From Aegilops tauschii subsp. strangulata (Eukaryota > Streptophyta > Magnoliopsida > Poales > Poaceae): 64,000 nt of DNA. Positions 32,853 to 43,222 of the stretch are shown in pieces. The number at the start of each line of letters is the position of its first letter. Within the stretch, counting starts at the first letter, position 1. A program made the position numbers and the translations under genes. The stretch covers positions 143,417,207-143,481,206 of the forward strand of contig NC_053037.3 in NCBI RefSeq assembly GCF_002575655.3. The letters run 5' to 3'. The notes beneath the pieces were generated by a model. It did no database searches and was not told where the DNA came from. It worked only from the letters and a program-made list of their open reading frames with translations.

Positions 32853-33737
32853 TGTCGGATTACGGGTTCTGGCAAAACCCTTGAGGTTCGAACTCTAGGG
32901 TGCGCACAAAGATCTCTCTCCCCCTAGCTCACGCTCTCACCACTATCTCAAAGCCTAGCTCGCCGAACCCGAGGAACAAGGGACACAAGAGTTTATACTG
33001 GTTCGGGCCATCAATGTGGTGTAATACCCCACTCTAGTGTGGTGTGGTCGATTGCCTTGTAGGCTGGGATAAACAAGTGCAAGGGAAGAACTACCTCCTG
33101 AGGAGAGGTGTTCTTGAGCTCGGTGAGCTTGTGGGTGTGTGGATGGAATGGATCTGATCCAAGATCCGTTGCCTTCTACGGTGGTGCTAGTCCTATTTAT
33201 AGAGGCCCGGGTCCTCTTCCCGGGAAGGGATCCCACAATGGCCAATTTGAAGGGGGACAGCTAGTAGAAGCTATCCTGACAAAAGGTGGTCTTCACCTGC
33301 CAAAGGCTCTGGCGGTGACGCCATCGTGGGCTCCGTGATGACCTCCATCCTGCCGTCCTTCTGGTCTTGGTCTCGTTGCACCGATATGGAAACCTTTGCC
33401 TGATGCCTCGGGACTCCTCGCCTGCGCCTGCTTCTTTAGCACCAAAGAGGCAACCAGTACTCTGCGCCCGCTGGCGCCCGCCTGGCCTTGGTCGTCATGG
33501 CTCACGTCACGGGAACCTCACCAGGTGCCCCTCGCGTTGATCTCTCTGTTCCTCGCGAGCCAGCCTAGTGAGGCTGCGCCTGAGGAGGTCTTCTGTCGTC
33601 CGCCTTGCGAGGCTTGGCACCTCGCGAGGGTCTTGAGTGTTTGCTGGTGAAGATGGGCCGTACCAGGCCATTAGTGGAGCCATGCCGTGGGCCGCAGGCA
33701 GGCATGTCTAGGGACCCCCATTCCCAGAACGCCTACA
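32853..33737 (-). repeat. R5 3' LTR (885 bp)
   Basis: Minus strand starts TGTAGGCGTTCTGGG and ends GTAATCCGACA. The polypurine tract CCTTGGGCCCGGGGGCTAC lies at 33738-33756. TATA box at 33194-33201. Confidence 0.9.
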
Positions 33738-33978
33738 GTAGCCCCCGGGCCCAAGGCGCGCTCGGACTTGGCGTTTAGGCGAAGCCAAGGGGCAAGTGGG
33801 GAGTGCCGCGGGCCCCAACCGCCCGCGGCCTTGATTGACGCGTGGAGACTGACAGGACATGGGTGTCTCTGCTTCCCCATGCTGCCTCGGCAACTGCCCG
33901 ACTTGACGAGTCCCTGCTGCACGCAGAAAAGCCATCATTACCTGCGATCGTGGTGGCCGGTGGTTGGCCTCCTCCTGC

Positions 33979-34005
33979 TATAAATGGTGAGGGGGCGGAG
34001 CCCCC
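33979..34005 (+). promoter_or_regulatory. TATA box and 5'-leader hairpin of the R5 antisense gene
   Basis: TATAAATG at 33979-33986, then GGGGGC-GGA-GCCCCC at 33991-34005, 93 bp before the ATG at 34079. Same design as 12267-12293 in R4; the stems are identical and the loop differs. Confidence 0.6.
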
Positions 34006-34078
34006 GTCGCCCATCTCTTCCCTCGTTCTGCTTGCTTCTTCTTCCTTGCTCCTCGTTTCAGTGCTAGCAGCGACACCC

Positions 34079-34893
34079 ATGGGGCCGATACGGAGATTCT
34101 CGGACGCCGAGAAGGGAAAATCCCCACGCGAAGAGCCAGGGCCACTCCCGCCGAAGAAGAGGCTGGCCCGCTGCCGCAATGTCATCGTGAGGCTGGAGGT
34201 GACGAGGCCTTGGCATGACCGGCCTCCTCCTGGATATCCGCTACCTTTGTACGCCCAGGCAGAGGGATCCGGAGGAGGAGGCGGCAATCAACGCCGACAG
34301 TGTCGTGGCCGTGGTGGCTGCGCCGCGGTGGCGCGTGCCGCCGCCCCAGGAACCCACGCCGAGGGCTCCTTGCGCGAACTGCTGGTGTGGGCGGCGATGC
34401 CACCACGCTCTTCGATTCACTTCCCGCGGTTCTTCTCCGCCCAGATGCTGCTGAGGGGTCCCCTCGAGCTGTGGCTGCAGCACGCTGAGTGTGATGCCCT
34501 GGCGACGGGGGCGGAGGTTGAGGTCGTCTCCCGGGCAAGATCTTCATGACCCGCAAATGGGGTGAGGTCGCCCGGGTTTGCCGTGCGGAGGGCGCCCTCG
34601 CCATCCACTTCGAATACGATGGAGCCTCCACGATGTTCTTCAAGGTCTTCGACGAGGATGGCTGCCGCCTCGAGTGCTGCCCTGGAGGGGGTTGTTGGGA
34701 CGGCACAGGGGCAGGAGCCGGGCCTGCCGCTGGCCTCGCCAGTAGTTCCTCTAGCAGCAGCGATGGCGCTTGGGAGTCCAGCGACTCTCCTGAGCCCAAC
34801 GAGACTCCAGAGACGAGCCATGACAGCTACGTTCCCCCGAGCTCTCGCCGTGCCCGGAGCGCAGGAGCAACGTCCACCCGCTGCCGACGCTAA
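34079..34893 (+). pseudogene. Antisense gene of R5, B3-like
   Basis: From ATG 34079 (MGPIRRFSDAEKGK, collinear with MEPTKRFSAAEKGK in R4). The AT-hook position is degenerate (KKRLARCRN). The B3-like region reads LRELLVWAAMPPRSSIHFPR and LELWLQHAECD. After a one-base frameshift near 34540 it continues KWGEVARVCRAEGALAIHF and FKVFDEDGCRLECC. A Ser-rich tail ends at 34893. Strong divergence from the R4 copy, with the start, promoter and domain order retained, suggests these genes evolve under some constraint before decaying. Antisense to its element. Confidence 0.68.
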
Positions 34894-36300
34894 TCTGGAT
34901 GGGGCGGGTGTCGGCCTCCCATGGCCCACTGTTGATGATGGCGTCAGTGGCGACGCCCGTAGTTATAGCTTCCGATAGTCTTTTCCTTTTGTTCCCTGCG
35001 AGGAATTAAGATGGACCCCACGGGGGTGTGTAAAGAATCTGTAGCGCCTTTTGTGTTAATATAATCCCCATTATAAAAGCTTATGTTCGCACGTCTTGCT
35101 CTGGCTCGGTCCCCCCTTTCCATCCCCGCGGCAGCCCGGCGCTCTACGCTGACAGGCCCCAGTCCCCAGATAGGCTTCAGCCGTCGCTGGTATGCCAGGT
35201 CGCGATGCCGTGGTCAAGGCCAAGAGGTGAGCGGCCTGAGGTCCGGTAAGAGCCCCTGAGGCGCGATGCTCAGGAGGTCCCCCTTAGCGTGCAAGCGACT
35301 CCCGGAAGGTAGGAAAGGTAAGCAGTGTCACCGTAGCAAGGTTGCATGATCTAGGAATTCTATGTCTCAGCGCCGGGCCAGCTTGAATGTGTGACTTATC
35401 TTTGGCGATCCTGGGTCGAGTCCCTGTGTCGCACCTGGCTCGTGCGTCGGTGGTGGTGCTACTAGGTCAGGCTCACGTTAGATCCCTCCTCATCTCGTGC
35501 CCTCCTGAGTGCTCTGTGTTCTAGGGTCCCAACCCTCGAGCGAGGCTCAGCCACCACTGGTATGCCAGGTCACGGTGCCGTGGTCAAGGCTAGGGGGTGA
35601 GGGCTGGAGAGTCAGTAAAAGCTTCTGAGGCACGATGCTCAGGAGCCCCCCCCTTTCACGCGCAAGCGGATGGCATGGGAGAAGGAACGAGCTGACGGGG
35701 CCACCAGTAGCTAGCGGTTCAGAGATTCCTACGAGTTAGTTGGAGAGGGAATATAGCCCGTGATCGCGTTGGTTACCCAGGTGTCGATTGTTCCACAAGA
35801 AGGTGAAGTCACTGAGGATTTGACGAGGTGACGTGCGCAAAGCGGGCCATGAGCCAGAGCTCGATCTCTCAGGTTTATCAGCGTTGCAGGGACGGACCCG
35901 AGCACAAGCGTCGTGCCGATATGTGAGCTCTCGCCGGGGGGTAAACATGAGATCGGCCAGCAATGCGGGATGCCGCGAGATGTAATCAAACAAGTGATAG
36001 TCATAGGGAAACCACGCAGGGAAATAAGCTAGTTCAGGTAGATGCAAGAATGATACATGCCACTGGGATGGACCCGAGCGGCTTGGGGATGATGCAGCCC
36101 GAGGGGCGCCCTCGACTGAATAAGCTAAAGATGCAAAAGGATACACGCCGCGGGGGGCGGACCCGTGCGACTTGGGGATAACGCTGCCCGAGGGGCGCCC
36201 CCAACTGAATGAACTGGAAAGAGTCACCTGATACCGTTGTCGAAGGAGTGTTGAGGCAGCTGAAGGTGCGCGCTGAAGGGATCGCTCCTCACGAGCCACC
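34894..36300. other. R5 internal non-coding region with direct repeats
   Basis: A ~120-bp unit with TGGTATGCCAGGTC and GTGCCGTGGTCAAGGC occurs at about 35165-35285 and again at 35540-35655. A ~75-bp unit around GGGGCGCCC(T/C)C(G/A)ACTGAAT repeats at about 36060-36125 and 36150-36215. No protein similarity; this is where RT and integrase would lie in an autonomous relative. Confidence 0.6.
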
Positions 36301-37015
36301 AGGGCCTTGAGCCTCAGGAGGCTCTGGGGGCTCGGGTGGTTCCTTGAGGACCGTCGTCATCTCCGCTCGGACTGCGTGGTGCCTGGCCTCCTGAGCCGCT
36401 AGGATGCTCCGTAGATGACGCTCGTAGGTGATAGCCGCGTTCGGCAGCCAAAACAGCATGTGAACATAGCTGTGAGCTGGACCCTCGCACCGGCCAATGC
36501 GCGAAGGCCAGAAGCTCTCCTGAGATGCGGCCCTGTTGAGCCCTAGAATTTCGACGCAGACGCGCAGCCCGCCGTCCTCGGCAGGATGGGGAGCTGCGCC
36601 GGGTGGTGGGCGGCTGTCGCCGCGTATGTTCGTTTCCTATTGAAGCTCCTGGGTCGCCTTGATGAGGAACTGAGCACCGGGCGCTCCTTGCCCAGCGCCC
36701 TACTGAGGAAGACGTGCTGCGAAGCACGCCTCCACATGGTGCCCGAGCGCCTCCCTCGTGATGTTGGCCAGGTCTGAGGCCCTCCAGAAGAGAGCCCCCG
36801 AGCCTTGGTCGAGGAGGGCGTCGGGCGCGCCTTCCTATGCATGGGAGGGAGGTGCCCCAGCTGTGGGCGGGATCCATGAGGTGGTGCCACTGGAGACGCC
36901 ATTCTCCTGAGGCCCTGGATGGAGTAGCTGCTTCTTCTTCTTGGGGAGGGCCTCAGTGGGGGTACAGGGTACCTTCGTTGTTGGGGTCTTCGATTGCTGC
37001 GGCTTGGAAGGCGCG
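36301..37015 (-). other. Unrecognised, possibly once-coding region of R5
   Basis: Downstream of the protease on the minus strand. Broken frames contain stretches such as REALGHHVEACFAARLPQ and MLFWLPNAAITYERHL, which I do not recognise. RT, RNase H and integrase motifs are absent. Confidence 0.4.
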
Positions 37016-37584
37016 CTACAGGGAGTACACCGCATCTCTTTCTTCGCACAGGACCGTGATGACTCCGCCGCTTCCTAGCATTTTGAGGACGTTGTAGCCG
37101 TGGTGGGTTACCGCCATGAACTTGGCCAATGCTGGATACCCAAGGATGGCGTTGTATGGTAGACAGACGTGGGCGACGTCGAAGTCAATGAGCTCAGTGC
37201 GGTAGTTTTTGCGCTGCCCGAAGGTGACAGGGAGGCGGACCTGCCTTATGGGGGTGGTGGAGCCGTCGATCACTCCTGATAAAGGCTTGGTAGGCTATAG
37301 CTGATCGTATGGCACTTGGAGGCTATTGAATGTCTCGATGGACAGGACATTGAGCCCTGCGCCGCCGTCGATGAGAGTCTTGGTGACTTGGACGTTGCTG
37401 ATGATGGGTGAGCAAAGCATCGGGAGGGCGCCGGCAGTAGCCGCACACTTGAGCTGGTCCGACGAGCTGAAGGTGATGGCGCACTTGGACCACCTAGGCG
37501 GGCGCGTGGCCTCGAGCCTGGGAAAGGCCGCGTTCACCTCGCGAGCAAACTTCTTGAAGATGCGCTGGGAAGCTGGGGGCCGAG
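37016..37584 (-). pseudogene. R5 protease region
   Basis: Contains TKTLIDGGAGLNVLSIETF, the retropepsin-like active-site region, then RLPVTFGQRKNYRTELIDFD and YNAILGYPALAKFMAV. It is close in pattern to the R4 and R6 proteases, with a stop after YDQL. Upstream it is cut by the R6 LTR at 37585. Confidence 0.75.
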
Positions 37585-38483
37585 TGTCCGCGTTCTGGGA
37601 ACGGGGGTCCCCAGACTTGCCTTGCCTGCGGCCCACAGCGTGGCTCTGCTAGCGGGCCCGTACTTCCCATCTTCACCAACAAGCACTCGAGACCCTCGCG
37701 AGGGGTCAAGCCTCGCGAGGCGGACGACACAAGACCTCCTCGTGAGTGGCCTCACCAGGCTAGCTGGCGAGGGGCGGAGAGATCAAGGCAAGGCAAACCT
37801 CGCGAGGCTCTCATGACGCAAGCCATGACGATCGAGACCAGGCGGGCGCCAGCGCGCGCAGTGTCCTCGCTTCCTCTTTGGTGCTAAGGAGGCAAGCACA
37901 GGCGAGGAGTACCGAGGTGTCAAGCAAAGGTTTCCATTTCGGTGCAACGAGACCAAGACCAGCAGGACGACAAAGCGGAGGTCATCGTGGAGCCCAAGCC
38001 GGCGTCACCACCAGAGCCTTTGGCAGGCGAAGACTACTTTTGTCAGGATAGCTTGTACTAGCTGTCCCCTTTCAAATTGGTCGTTGTGGCATCCCTTCTC
38101 GCTCAATATTTGGGAAGAGGACCAGGGCCTCTATAAATAGGACTAGCCACCATAGTAGGAGGCAGCTCGAACAGATCTTGAGCAATCCTCACCCGCACAC
38201 CAGCTCAGCGAGCACAAGAACACCTCACCTCAGGAGGCTGTTCTTCCCCTTGTATTGTTCATCCTCAGCCCGAGAGGCAATCCACCACACCACACTGGAG
38301 TAGGGTATTACACCACAACGGTGGCCCGAACGAGTATAAATCTTGTGTCTCTTGTGTTGCGAGTTCGTCGAGCTAAGCTTAGAGATCCCGGTGAGGCTGA
38401 GGGCATGATTTGGTAGGGGGAGATCTTCGCGCGCACCCCAGTGTTCGAACCTTGAGGGTTTTGCCGGAACCCGAGATCCGACA
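37585..38483 (+). repeat. R6 5' LTR (899 bp)
   Basis: Starts TGTCCGCGTTCTGGGAACG and ends GATCCGACA, directly followed by the primer-binding site. TATA box TATAAATA at 38132-38139. Confidence 0.9.
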
Positions 38484-38485
38484 TT

Positions 38486-38503
38486 TGGCGCGCCAGGTAG
38501 GGG
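38486..38503 (+). other. R6 primer-binding site
   Basis: TGGCGCGCCAGGTAGGGG, identical to those of R4 and R5. Confidence 0.78.
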
Positions 38504-38560
38504 TGCATCGGAGCTTTCCTTCCGATGATCTGCACTTCACCGCCACTGCGCTCCGCCCAC

Positions 38561-39583
38561 ATGGCAAGCGCAACGCTTTCCGCTCCGACGACCGATACCG
38601 GCGGCGGGGCCAGGGGGCTCCGAGCCTTGGCCCCCGCCTTACGACAGGTGTAGTGGCCGCCCAAGTTCAAGCTGGAGATGCCACCACGCTACGACGGCAC
38701 GGCGGATCCGGTGGCTTTCCAGCTGGCATACGAGGAGGCCATCCTCAAAGCTGGGGGCGACGACAGGGTCATGGCTAACTGGCTTCCCATGGCCCTTACG
38801 GGCGCACCGCGTGCCTGGCTGCTCACCCTCCCAGGATCTTCCGTGGCGTCTTGGGAGGAGTTGCGCGACCTCTTCACCGCGTGCTTCGCGGTGCCGGCAC
38901 CCCATGCTGTGGCGGCCCTCCTCGGTGGTTCGCAAGCGCCGCCCTCATACCGTCACATCAAGCCATTCCTGCGCCAGATCGGCGCCACTTCCAAGCTCTC
39001 GGGGGGTCCCCCGGGCTGGGCCGCGCCCGAGGCCGACCTCACCTTCGACTCAGGAGATCATCCCGTCTCCACCGCCAGCTCGGGTATGCTCCCAATGCTT
39101 TGCACACCCACCATCTGCAACGTGTCCGTTACCAAGACCCTCATCGACGACGGCGCCGGCCTCAACTTACTCTCCGTGGAGGCCTTTAGCCTTCTTCACG
39201 TACCACTCAAGCGGCTCCGCCTCAGCAAGCCTTTCTCAGGAGTTGGCGGCACCGCCCACTCCCTAGGATAGATCCGCCTTCCTGTCACCTTCGGCATGCG
39301 CGACAACTACCGCACCGAGCTGGCCGACCTCGACATCACCCGCATCGGCCTCCCGTACAATGCCATCCTCGGGTACCCGGTCCTGGCTCGGTTCATGGCG
39401 GCGACCCATCCGGCCTACAACCTCATGAAGATGCCCGGGAGCAAGGGGGTCCTCATAGTAGTTGGGGACACCAAAGAAGCCCTGATGACGCTCAAGCTTG
39501 CCCTCAAGACCGCTGCGATGGCGCATCCCACCGACGCGGACACCTCCAAGGCCAAGGGAGCTGCACCAACCAAGAAGAAGTAG
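38561..39583 (+). pseudogene. gag-pro: R6 Gag-protease (compact, two stops)
   Basis: ATG 38561 is followed by a stop at 38649, then the capsid domain (MPPRYDGTADPVAFQLAYEE, ANWLPMALTGAPRAWLL, SWEELRDLFTACFAV). The short linker GGSQAPPSYRHIKPFLRQIG leads to the protease with TKTLIDDGAGLNLLSVEAF, where the usual DGG is DDG. A stop after AHSLG (39271) precedes RLPVTFGMRDNYRTELADLD. The frame closes at 39583 after KKK. Collinear with the R4 gag-protease, including the absent zinc knuckle. Confidence 0.8.
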
Positions 39584-40696
39584 TTGTTCACTCAAGACAA
39601 GGCAGAAACCAAGCAGGTGCCGGTCGATGAGGACGGGTCCTCAGGAGCCACCTTTACCATAGGTGCCAACCTCGACCCTAATCAAGAGGGAGTGTTGGTG
39701 AAGTTCTTGCGTGCAAACAAGGAGATATTCGCATGGGAACCCAAACAGCTGGTGGGGGTCCCGAGAGAGGTGATTGAGCATCACTTAAAGGTGTGCCACA
39801 ACGTACGCCCTGTGAAGCAGCGGGCAAGACGATAGTCCACGGAGAAGCATGCCTTCATCGTCCAAGAAACCCGCAAGCTAGAGGCGGCGGGTGCCATTCG
39901 CGAGGTTCGGTACCCCGAGTGGCTGGCTAACCCCGTTGTTGTGCCGAAGAAAGGCGGGAAGGAGCGTATGTGCATCCACTTCACCAACCTCAACAAGGCC
40001 TGCCCCCAAGATCCGTTCCCGCTTCCACGCATCGACCAGATCGTCGACTCCACCGCCGAGTGTGATTTGATGTGCTTCCTGGATGCGTTCTCAGGCTATC
40101 ACCAGATCAAAATGGCGGTAGAAGATGTGGAGAAGACCACCTGCCTGACCCCGTGTGGGGTGTACTGCTATACTTGCATGCCTTTCGGACTGTGCAACAC
40201 GGGAGCGACCTTCCAGCGACTAATGCACATCGCCTTAGGGCGGCAACTCAGGAGAAACGTGGAGGCCTACGTCGACGACATTGTGGTGAAGTCTCGGGAG
40301 GTGAGAACTTTGATCCAAGTCCTGGAGGAGACATTCGCGAGCCTACACCGGGTGAACTTGTGGCTCAACCGGAGAAGTGCGTGTTCGGTGTCCCTTCCGG
40401 CAAGCTATTGGGTTTCCTCGTATCCCACAGAGGGATCGAGGCGAACCCGGAGAAGGTTAAGGCAATCGAAGACATGAGCCCACCGCAGACCCTCAAGGAA
40501 ATGCAGAAGCTTGCCGGTCGAGTGACTGCGTTGGGGCACTTTATCTCCAAGTTGGGAGAGCGTTCCCTACCGTTCTTCAAGCTGATGAAGAAGAAAGGCC
40601 CGTTCGAGTGGACTCCGGAGGCCGACCAAGCATTTCAAGACCTCAAGTGATACCTGACCAGCCCGCCAGTGATGGTGGCGCCTCGACCCCTCGAGC
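39584..40696 (+). pseudogene. pol: R6 pol: RT, truncated
   Basis: Begins LFTQDKAETKQVP; stop at 39833-39835; then EWLANPVVVPKKGGKERMC, CFLDAFSGYHQIKMAVEDVE, MPFGLCNTGATFQRLM and the catalytic YVDDIVVKS (about 40270-40295). A frameshift near 40365 leads to GKLLGFLVSHRGIEANPEKV and LMKKKGPFEWTPEADQAFQD. A stop at 40648-40650 and repeat X at 40697 end it. RNase H and integrase are missing. Confidence 0.82.
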
Positions 40697-42840
40697 TGTA
40701 ACGCCCACGATGCGGTTATATCTCCCATGTGTCGAGGCACGACTTAGAGGCATAACCGCATTGTGGTTTGTCGCAAGAAGGGTCATCTTCACACAATTCT
40801 ATGTAATGAAAAAGAATGGGATAACGAGAGTTGGCTGACAATCGCCACTTCACACAATTCATAAATATAATTCATACATCATCCAAAATCCACACATAGA
40901 CCAACTAATGTCAAGATCCAAATGAAAATAAGATAACCCCAAATGCTAGATCCCCGATCGTCCCAACTGGGCTCCACTACTGATCATCAGGAAAAGACAC
41001 ATAGTAATGACCACGTTCCTCGTCGAACTCCCACTTGAGCTCGGTTGCGTCATCTGCACTGGCATCGTCGGCACCTCCAACTGTTTTGGTAGAATCTGTG
41101 AGTCATGAGGACTCAGCAATCTCACACCCGCGAGATCAAGACTATTTAAGCTTATAGGAAAAGATGGTGTAATGAGGTGGAGCTGCAGTAGGCACTAAGC
41201 ATATCTGGTGGTTAACATACGCAAATGAGAGCAAGAAGAGAAGCAACGCAACGGTCGCGAAGCTAGAAATGATCAAGAAGTGATCCTGAAACTACTTACG
41301 TTCATGCATAACTCAAACCGTGTTCACTTCCCGGACTCCGCCGAGAAGAGACCATCACGGCTACACACACGGTTGGTGTATTTTAGATAAGACAAGTGAC
41401 AAGTACTCTACAACCGGACATTAACAAATTCCCATCTGCCTCATAACCGCGGGCACGGATTTCGAAAGATAATACCCTGCAGGGGTGTCCCAACTTAGCC
41501 CATTATAAGCTCTCACGGTCAACGAAGGATAAACCTTCTCCCGGAAAGACCCGATCAGTCTCGGAATCCCGGTTTACAAGACATTTCGACAATGGTAAAA
41601 CAAGACCAGCAAGACCACCCGCTGTGCCGACAAATCCCGATAGGAGCTGCACATATCTCATTCTCAGGGCACACCGGATAAGCTAAGCGTACATGTACCA
41701 ACGTAACCCAAGTTGCCAAGGGACAGTCCCGCACGGTGCTCTAGTTTGGACCAACACTCGGAGGAGCACTGGCCCGGGGGTTTAAACAAAGATGACCCTC
41801 GGGCTCGCGAAAACCCGGGGAAAAAAGGCTTAGGTGGCAAATGGTAAAACCAAGGTTGGGCCTTGCTGGAGGAGTTTTATTCAAGGCGAACTGTCAAGCG
41901 GGTCCCATAAATCACCCAACCGCGTAAGGAACGTGAACTCAAGGAACATAATACCGGTATGACGGAAACTAGGGCGGCAAGAGTGGAACAAAACACCAAG
42001 CATAAGGCCGAGCCTTCCACCCTTTACCAAATATATAGATGCATTAATTAAATAAGAGATATTGTGATATTCCAAAATATCCATGTTCCAACATGGAACC
42101 AACTTCAACTTCACCTGCAACTAAGAACGCTATAAGAAGGGCTGAGCAAAAGCGGTAACTTAGCCAAACAACGGTTTGCTAGGAAAGGATGGTTATAGGC
42201 TTGACATGGAAATATGGGAGGCATGATATAGCAAGTGGTAGGTAACGCAGCATGGCAAAAGAACGAACAACTAGCAAAGCAAAGATAGAAGTGATTCCGA
42301 GGGTATGGTCATCTTGCATGCAAGGTTCTCAGAGTTGTCGAAAGCTTGATCCTCGTAAGCTTACTCAACAGGTTCCTCGTTCACGAACTCGTCTCCCGGC
42401 TCTACCCGAAACAAGAACACAAGCAACGGAACCACAATCAACCACGGGAAATGCACAAGCAACTTAGTGAAATTACTGGACATGGCAGAAACAGCATTAG
42501 GTAGCAATGTTCAGAGCAAGAAATCAAGATGCTACAGGAACTTAACGTAGCAAAACAAGGCATAACATGAATCTACTAAATGCATAGAACAAAAGTCCAT
42601 TACTGACCATAAGACAAAAAGGACCAGAAGATATGATGGAAACCATGTAAACATTGCAAGTTTCGTTAACAGGTTTCAGACTTAGCAGAAAACAGAGCAT
42701 GGCAGAAACAGTAATATGAAGGCATCTTGGTGAGCTTGATCCACTCACCACAAAGCAATGCATGACAAAACAAGCATACCTACAGCAATATGGCATGTTT
42801 GAGAAGCTATCCATGGCAAGAGCAAGTACATAGGATGTAT
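40697..42840. repeat. X: unclassified repeat, possibly part of an LTR element
   Basis: Begins TGTAACGCCCACGATGCGG where R6 coding stops. If it is an LTR, the TG start fits. The right limit is set by where R7 3'-flank sequence begins. On the minus strand 41135-40975 is a short open stretch ending [17 protein letters not shown], preceded by a good splice acceptor (GACTCACAG). 41150-42800 has no frame I recognise and contains loose repeats of ...CATGGCAGAAACAG.... I could not name the family. Confidence 0.45.
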
Positions 42841-43222
42841 GAAACCACTACAAAACTTAGCTTAAGTCCGACCGAGCTAAAAGTACTTCCCCCTCCCCAA
42901 TCGGCCAGGCACTCCCCGGCTACAGATTGCAGAGCAACTGTTTGACTAGGGAGACGGCAACCAAGGGAGGGCGGCAAAGGAAAAAAGCAGAAGGACAAAA
43001 AGCAAAAGTACAAGGAAAGACCGATTGCATAACTTATATACATAAAGCCGCCTAAAGGCTGGCAACAGAATTAAGTTTGAATACACCCAGTGGGTGGAAC
43101 TGCGCAGACTTAACCAAAAACATTGTTCAAAAGTAACAAGACAGGAAACAAGAGAAAGAAGACAAAGGCGCGAAGGCCGAGTTGGTCGGTGAAGGCAGCT
43201 CGCCGGCTGAAGGAGTGGCCGC

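Larger units (their letters stand above)
37585..40696 (+). mobile_element. R6: Gypsy LTR retrotransposon, 5' part
   Basis: Plus strand: 5' LTR (37585-38483), primer-binding site, gag-protease, RT, then an abrupt change to repeat X at 40697 inside RT-connection coding. It is inserted in the R5 protease region; CCGAG at 37580-37584 would be the left target duplication. It is the same family as R4 (LTR, primer-binding site, compact gag-protease). Confidence 0.88.

Noticed and set aside
40697..42840. Solo LTR
   Set aside because: No target duplication: left CGAGC does not recur on the right, and the two flanks belong to different elements.
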